Origin: JBKQWK01 sp052139595
GTDB taxonomy: Bacteria; Actinomycetota; Thermoleophilia; UBA2241
Length of the DNA stretch: 10,421 bases
NCBI GenBank assembly: GCA_052139595.1
Contig: JBKQWK010000030.1
Span: 1-10,421, forward strand
Direction: 5' to 3'
A program made the position numbers and the translations under genes. Positions 6,618-10,421 of this stretch are shown here, one piece after another (position 1 is the stretch's first letter; every line of letters starts with the position of its first letter). The notes beneath the pieces were generated by a model. It saw nothing but the letters and a program-made list of their open reading frames with translations. It was not told the DNA's origin and ran no database searches.

Positions 6618-7007
6618 CTACGATCGGTCTGGCTGGCGGGCGAAAACCCCCGCGAGCGAAGCTTGGAGCGTGCGCCGCACGAGATCGGGCGCGTCGATCT
6701 TGCTGACAAAGGCGTCCGCGCCGGCCGCGAGTGCCGCGTCGCGCGACTCCGGCCGCAAACCGAGGACGACGACGCAGAGTCTCGGGCAGGCCCGGTACAG
6801 AGCGGCGAGAGCGTCTGCAGGTTCGGGCGCCAGCAGGTCCCAGTCGACAACGAGGAGGTCCGGCCAGCTCGCTTCGACCTCGGACTGCAGCGAGACCAGG
6901 GAGTCGACCTCGGCCACGACCTCCACATCCACGCCAACGTCGTGTGACAGGACGACGAGCAGGGCGCGCCTCACTGCCGGCTCGCGGTCTGCCAGGACGG
7001 TTCGCAT
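6618..7007 (-). CDS. Stand-alone response regulator receiver protein
   Basis: A single receiver domain of 129 residues with no output domain. I chose ATG 7007 because GAGGGGAG stands five bases before it and the domain begins at once (MRTVLADREPAV); a longer frame from 7043 adds 12 residues without such support. D7 and E9 form the acidic pocket, D55 (LLVVDWD) is the likely phosphate acceptor, and K103 (FVSKID) is the conserved lysine. The switch Thr/Ser after strand 4 is replaced (VVVLGLRPE), so its response to phosphorylation may be unusual. It ends in TAG 21 bases before the MMPL gene. It may act as a phosphate sink or protein-binding switch for the kinase of this operon; that is inference. 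Confidence 0.85.
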   Translation of the reverse strand: MRTVLADREPAVRRALLVVLSHDVGVDVEVVAEVDSLVSLQSEVEASWPDLLVVDWDLLAPEPADALAALYRACPRLCVVVLGLRPESRDAALAAGADAFVSKIDAPDLVRRTLQASLAGVFARQPDRS

Positions 7008-7069
7008 GTGACTCCCCTCGGGCAACTGTATCTGCCCTGTCACGGTACGGCAGACTCGCCGCGAAAGCG

Positions 7070-7085
7070 CCCGCCACGCGGCGGG
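7070..7085 (-). other. GC-rich hairpin between regulator and receiver genes
   Basis: CCCGCC and GGCGGG pair perfectly around the four-base loop ACGC on the plus strand (GCGT on the transcribed strand). On the minus strand the stem is followed by CGCTTTC, too poor in T for a confident terminator, so it may be a weak terminator or only a stable stem. Confidence 0.3.
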
Positions 7086-7114
7086 ATTACCAGCTGGTGA
7101 GAGGAATGGTCTTA

Positions 7115-7136
7115 CACCTGGTCAGGTGACCAGGTG
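7115..7136. other. 22-base palindrome across the end of the NarL-type regulator gene
   Basis: CACCTGGTCA and TGACCAGGTG are perfect 10-base arms separated by two bases. The stop codon of the response regulator (TGA, 7124-7122) lies inside it. As RNA it would fold into a stem of nine pairs with a four-base loop. No T-run follows on the minus strand, so it is not a classical terminator; an attenuator, mRNA-stability element or protein-binding site is possible. Confidence 0.5.
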
Positions 7137-7763
7137 GTGCTGTACGGCGAGTGCTGCCGCCTCGGTGCGGCTGGTCGCTCCTAGCTTGGCCAGGATGCTG
7201 CTGACGTGAAACTTGACGGTCGACTCGCTCACCACCAGAGCCACGGCGATGGCTTTGTTGCTCAGTCCCTGGGCCAGCAGAGCGAGCACTTCGCGCTCAC
7301 GCCGAGTCAGGTCGCTGCCCAACTGCGGCCCTCTGGTGGCGCTGCGCACCAGATCCTCGGCGGCTTCGGGGGCGAGCGTGGGCCGGCCGGCCACCGCCGA
7401 ACGGATGGCCGCGCCGAGTGTCTCGGCCGAGACATTCTTGAGCAGAAAGCTGATGGCGCCGGCCTGCAGGGCGCTCTGGACAAGGCCCTCTTCCTGAAAA
7501 CTGGTCAGGGCAATCACGCGGATGCCGGGAAAACGCTCGGTGATCAGGCGAGTCGCCGTGGCCCCGTCCATTCGCGGCATCTTCAGATCCATCAGCACCA
7601 CGTCCGGCTGAAGCTGTGCGCACAGCTCGATCGCCTCGGCGCCGTCTTCTGCCTCACCGGCAAGCTCCAGGTCGTCGGAGACCTGCAGAAAGACGGCCAG
7701 CCCCTCGCGCACCATACGATGGTCGTCGACCAGCAGCACCTGGATCGGACGCCCTTCAGCCAT
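7122..7763 (-). CDS. NarL/LuxR family response regulator
   Basis: A 213-residue DNA-binding response regulator. The start is ATG 7763, with GGGAGG five bases upstream; the longer frame from 7859 only reads into the kinase gene. Receiver domain, residues 7-125: VLLVDDHRMVREGL with acidic pocket D13/D14, phosphate acceptor D59 (MDLKMPRMDG), switch T87 and K109. A linker leads to a LuxR-type helix-turn-helix at about 152-209 (LTRREREVLALLAQGLSNKAIA, then VSESTVKFHVSSILAKLG). All key residues are present. The first eight bases overlap the kinase stop (ATGGCTGA), showing that kinase and regulator were cotranslated as a pair. It would control genes in response to the kinase, probably including the MMPL operon; the signal is unknown. 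With the kinase interrupted, it may now be driven by another kinase. Confidence 0.95.
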   Translation of the reverse strand: MAEGRPIQVLLVDDHRMVREGLAVFLQVSDDLELAGEAEDGAEAIELCAQLQPDVVLMDLKMPRMDGATATRLITERFPGIRVIALTSFQEEGLVQSALQAGAISFLLKNVSAETLGAAIRSAVAGRPTLAPEAAEDLVRSATRGPQLGSDLTRREREVLALLAQGLSNKAIAVALVVSESTVKFHVSSILAKLGATSRTEAAALAVQHHLVT

Positions 7764-9432
7764 CTCGACCTCCCTTTCTGTCACTCCATCGCACCAGGAC
7801 TTCGGTGCCGCCTCCCGGTTCGCTGCGCAGGGTGAACGCTGCTCCCACGGCCTGGGCACGGTCGCGCATGATACTCATGCCGAAATGCGCCAGGTGCACG
7901 TCGGTGACGGCTGCCGGATCAAAACCGCAGCCGTCGTCGGCGATGCGTAGCTCGACCGTCCCGGCGCCCCTGACCAGGCTCACAGTAACTTGCGAGGCTT
8001 TGGCGTGCTTTTCGATGTTGTGCAAAGCCTCCTGTGCGACCCGATAGATGGCGAGCTGAGCGTCGGGCGGCAGCTAGCCTGCACCATCAACCGTGACGTT
8101 GACGGAGAGGCGCGAGCGGCCGGCCAGGATCTCGGCGAGCTGGCGCAGCAGGTCGCCGAGATCCGCCTGCACGATCGCCGCCGGGCGGAGTTCGAGCAGC
8201 AGCGTGCGCATCTCGGCCAAAGCCCCCCGCGTAAGAGCGCGCACGTCTTCGAGCCGCCGCATGCCGGCTTGCGGATCGCGTTCCCACAGCCGCGGCAGTA
8301 CTTCGGCGATCAGGCTTGCCGAGAACAGCGTCTGAGTGACTGCGTCGTGCAGCTCGCGCGCCAACCGGCGACGCTCCTCGAGCGCTGCGGTCTGCTGCGC
8401 CTGTTCGTAGAGGCGGGCATTCTCTACGGCCACCGCTGCCTGGTCGGCGATCGCCCGCGCCAGCTGAGCGCGATGCTCAGTGTAGTAGCCGGGCTCAGTG
8501 TGCAACATCGTGATCGCGCCGATGGCCCGCTGGCGAATCACCAGCGGCACAGCCAGGCAGGAGCGGGCACCGGGCAGCACCATTTCCGGGTGGTTGCTCA
8601 TGAGCTGCCGGTAGGCACGGGCCAACGGCTCATCGCCATGCAGATCGTCGATGACGATCGTCTCTCCTGAGCGCAAGGTATCCCACACCCAGGCGGGGCC
8701 CATGGTGTTCATCGGGTAGATCTTGGGACCGATCACCGCTTGGCCGCCGAGTGACCCGGCAAGCATGATCAGATCGTCGCTCTCGAAGCGCAAAAGTGCG
8801 GCCGATTCGTACTTGGTGACGATCTTGAGCTGCTCTAGAATGAGGCTGAGAAGAGGTTCCAGCTCGAGTACCGAGGCGACGTCCTGGGCAACGTCAAGCA
8901 GCGTCGCGAGTTCCGTTGTGCGCTCGGCAACCCGCTGCTCCAGCACCTCGAGAGCCCGGACCTGCTCGGTCACGTCACGGGCGACCCCGAGAATGAGGGG
9001 GCCGGTCGCATCCTCGAACACGGTGCCGTGGACCTCCACGGGAAAGGTGCTCCCGTCCTTGCGCACATTGACTGCTCGTGTGCGCAGCGATCCCCCGCTG
9101 CCAATCGTCGCGATGAACTCGCGCAGCAATCCGTGCAGATCGGGGCGCACAAGCATGGCCACGTTGCGCCCTGTCAGCTCGTCGCAGGTATAGCCATTCA
9201 TCGCGCAAAAGGCAGGATTAGCGGCAACAATTGTTCCGTCCCCGGTGTAGACGACCATGCCGTCGCCGGTAGCCTCGAAAATGGCGCGGTGCTCATCCTT
9301 GAGCCGCTCGAGTTCCGAAACATCACGGATCATGAACAGTGAACCCATCGGCCGGCCATCCGCGTCATTCAGGGTGGAGCCGTGCACCGCTACCGGGACG
9401 CCGGTCGTAGCAAGCGTCGCTGGCTCGCTGCT
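7756..9432 (-). pseudogene. PAS-PAS-GAF sensor histidine kinase, amber-interrupted and N-terminally truncated
   Basis: One frame runs from about 9432 to the TGA at 7756, broken only by a TAG at 8076-8074. From GTG 9387 the first 437 residues hold the end of a PAS domain (to about residue 25), a full PAS domain (35-142), a coiled linker, a GAF domain (about 160-325) and the HisKA_3 dimerisation domain with phosphoacceptor H347 (ARELHDAV). After the TAG the same frame continues with 105 residues: LPPDAQLAIYRVAQEALHNIEKHA (N box), DDGCGFD (G1) and HFGMSIMRDRAQAVGA (G2) of the HATPase domain. The amber codon thus separates the phosphorylated histidine from the ATP-binding domain. Upstream of 9387 the PAS reading continues (SSEPATLATTGVPV) until the joint with nuoB DNA near 9430-9440, so the true start and promoter are missing. 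Family: cytoplasmic NarX/DegS-type HPK7 kinases. Confidence 0.88.
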
Positions 9433-9563
9433 TGCACGGATGCGATCGCATCGTGCCTGTCGATATATATGTCCCCGGATGCCCGCCGAGCGCCGAAGCC
9501 CTCGTCTATGGCATCATGCTTCTTCAGAAAAAAATCCGCCGCACGGGCACAATCGAACGCTAA
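9432..9563 (+). pseudogene. nuoB: nuoB, C-terminal fragment
   Basis: The last 41 codons of NADH-quinone oxidoreductase subunit B, from GCDRIVPVDIYVPGCPP (first Gly codon at 9438) to RRTGTIER and TAA 9561-9563. NuoB carries the terminal 4Fe-4S cluster N2; the Cys of the PGCPP motif is one of its ligands, while the other ligands and the N-terminal three quarters are absent. The sequence left of about 9432 belongs to the opposite-strand kinase. Wording such as QKKIRRTGTIER is typical of Alphaproteobacteria and mitochondria. The fragment has no start and is too short to be recovered by an automatic gene finder. Confidence 0.93.
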
Positions 9564-9579
9564 CAGCCGGAGCTAAGCA

Positions 9580-10194
9580 ATGACGGAGACGGGGAAGCTT
9601 GAGGCCCTGGCGGAAGCGATAAAGCTCGCCTGTCCCGATGCTGTTATAGGCACGCGCCTCGTCCTCGGCGAGCTTACGGTCACGATCCAGCGCCCCCGCA
9701 TCGCCGAGGTCGCCCAATTCCTGCGCGACGATCCTGCATGGCGCTTCAAGCTCCTGATCGACATTTGCGGCGCGGATTATCCGGAACGCGCCGAGCGGTT
9801 CGAGGTCGTCTATCACTTCCTGAGCGTCTATGAGAATTTGCGCGTGCGCCTCAAGCTCTCGACAGACGCCGCCGCGACCGTTCCGAGCCTCGTAGGCATC
9901 TATCCGGCGGCGAACTGGTACGAGCGCGAGGCCTACGATCTTTACGGCGTCCTTTTCGAAGGACATCCCGACCTGCGCCGCATCCTGACGGATTACGGTT
10001 TTCGAGGACACCCGTTGCGCAAGGACTTTCCGCTGACCGGTTTCGTTGAAGTCCGCTATAACGAGGAGCAGAAGCGCGTTGTCTACGAGCCCGTAAAATT
10101 ACCGCAGGAATTTCGCAGCTTCGATTTCCTAAGCCCCTGGGAGGGCGCCCACTACGCGCCGCTGCCCGGCGATGAGAAAGCGAAAGCAAAGTAA
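9580..10194 (+). CDS. nuoC: NADH-quinone oxidoreductase subunit C (30 kDa)
   Basis: A complete 204-residue NuoC, a peripheral-arm subunit of respiratory complex I. The family signature lies at about 112-150: WYEREAYDLYGVLFEGHPDL, then RRILTDYGFRGHPLRKDFPL. The C-terminal part (VRYNEEQKRVVYEPVKLPQEF, then FDFLSPWEG) is the form found in Alphaproteobacteria and mitochondrial 30 kDa subunits; NuoC here is separate, not fused to NuoD as in E. coli. ATG 9580 has GGAG seven to eight bases upstream and lies 16 bases after the nuoB stop, so the B-C-D order of the nuo operon is kept. The frame is intact. Expression would depend on a promoter left of the joint, which is now missing or replaced. Confidence 0.97.
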   Translation: MTETGKLEALAEAIKLACPDAVIGTRLVLGELTVTIQRPRIAEVAQFLRDDPAWRFKLLIDICGADYPERAERFEVVYHFLSVYENLRVRLKLSTDAAATVPSLVGIYPAANWYEREAYDLYGVLFEGHPDLRRILTDYGFRGHPLRKDFPLTGFVEVRYNEEQKRVVYEPVKLPQEFRSFDFLSPWEGAHYAPLPGDEKAKAK

Positions 10195-10326
10195 GAGGCG
10201 AGGACTGCCGAAGCGGAAATTCAATTGGGGATGTTTCTTCCAAGAGTGCTCAAGCTTCTGAAGCTGAAAATAATGCCACGATGGCTTGCCTGACAGCGGC
10301 GGCCTTTCCCGGAAAGAGAGAGACAG
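10195..10326 (+). other. nuoC-nuoD spacer
   Basis: A 132-base gap, longer than is common between these two genes. A 20-codon frame at 10230-10292 (MFLPRVLKLLKLKIM onward) has no good ribosome binding site and no known family, so I do not call it a gene. A purine-rich stretch GGAAAGAGAGAGA at 10311-10323 precedes the nuoD ATG and may serve as its ribosome binding site. Confidence 0.5.
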
Positions 10327-10421
10327 ATGGCTGATGGGGGTGGAACACCTGAAGCGGAAGGCGCGGGCTCCGACCTTTGCGTGAAGCCGCCCGAGAACCG
10401 CAATTTCACCATCAATTTCGG
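10327..10421 (+). CDS. nuoD: NADH-quinone oxidoreductase subunit D (49 kDa), N-terminus
   Basis: The frame from ATG 10327 runs off the right edge after 31 codons. It ends in ENRNFTINFG, which matches the conserved start of NuoD just before the PQHPAAHG motif (beyond the window). NuoD forms part of the quinone-binding site of complex I together with NuoB. The first 20 or so residues are Gly/Glu/Pro-rich and longer than the short N-terminus usual in Alphaproteobacteria; a later start is not obvious, since the next in-frame candidates (for example GTG at 10381) lack a ribosome binding site. Confidence 0.88.
   Translation, partial: MADGGGTPEAEGAGSDLCVKPPENRNFTINF

Noticed and set aside
7115..7136. 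Intrinsic terminator at the end of the NarL-type regulator gene
   Set aside because: The stem is strong, but the minus-strand sequence after it (TAAGACCATT) has no T-run, and co-oriented genes follow closely.
8074..8076. Recoding of TAG as a sense codon in the kinase
   Set aside because: Only one such codon occurs, and TAG serves as a well-placed genuine stop for the DUF3800 and receiver genes, so a nonsense mutation or base error is simpler.
1..10421. CRISPR array, insertion sequence or integrase/attachment site
   Set aside because: I found no regularly spaced repeats, no transposase or integrase motifs and no terminal inverted repeats with target duplication, including at the joint near 9435.

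Overview
The window carries two kinds of DNA that meet at a sharp joint near 9430-9440. Left of the joint (about 9.4 kb) is high-GC accessory DNA, nearly all read from the minus strand: remnants of a DNA modification/helicase locus, a YefM-YoeB toxin-antitoxin pair, a small plus-strand membrane protein, and a two-component/MMPL transporter operon. The style (NarL/LuxR regulators, a PAS-GAF-HisKA_3 kinase, an MmpL-like transporter) suggests an actinobacterial or Chloroflexi-type genome, but this is inference from gene families only. Right of the joint is the end of nuoB, all of nuoC and the start of nuoD of respiratory complex I, in the normal order and with protein signatures typical of Alphaproteobacteria and mitochondria.

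Layout: 1-590 (-) start of a type III-like (Mod) DNA methyltransferase; 780-1511 (-) DUF3800 protein; 1594-2923 (-) a SNF2-type helicase gene that has lost its ATPase core by an internal, frame-shifting deletion; 2941-3155 degraded or non-coding DNA; 3156-3649 (-) yefM-yoeB with a recognisable promoter and twin-palindrome operator at 3673-3713; 3695-3919 no supported gene; 3920-4228 (+) a perfect hairpin, a 22-codon leader ORF and a 70-residue membrane protein; 4245-6596 (-) MMPL transporter; 6618-7007 (-) stand-alone receiver; 7122-7763 (-) NarL-type response regulator; 7756-9432 (-) sensor kinase broken by one in-frame amber codon and lacking its N-terminus; 9432-10421 (+) nuoB fragment, nuoC and nuoD start.

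How the genes work together: kinase, NarL regulator, receiver and MMPL pump are co-oriented with an 8-base overlap and short gaps, so they look like one signalling/export operon. A strong palindrome lies at the regulator/receiver boundary and may tune downstream expression. The methyltransferase, DUF3800 and helicase genes look like a defence or modification locus that has lost its helicase motor. The joint cuts two unrelated genes (a kinase and nuoB) in opposite orientation, so the first thing to exclude is a chimeric assembly. If the joint is real, it is a rearrangement that split a complex I operon. I do not see a clearly new intact system. The most interesting points are the joint, the helicase deletion, the single amber codon in the kinase, and two compact regulatory structures (the YefM operator and the hairpin that covers a Shine-Dalgarno).
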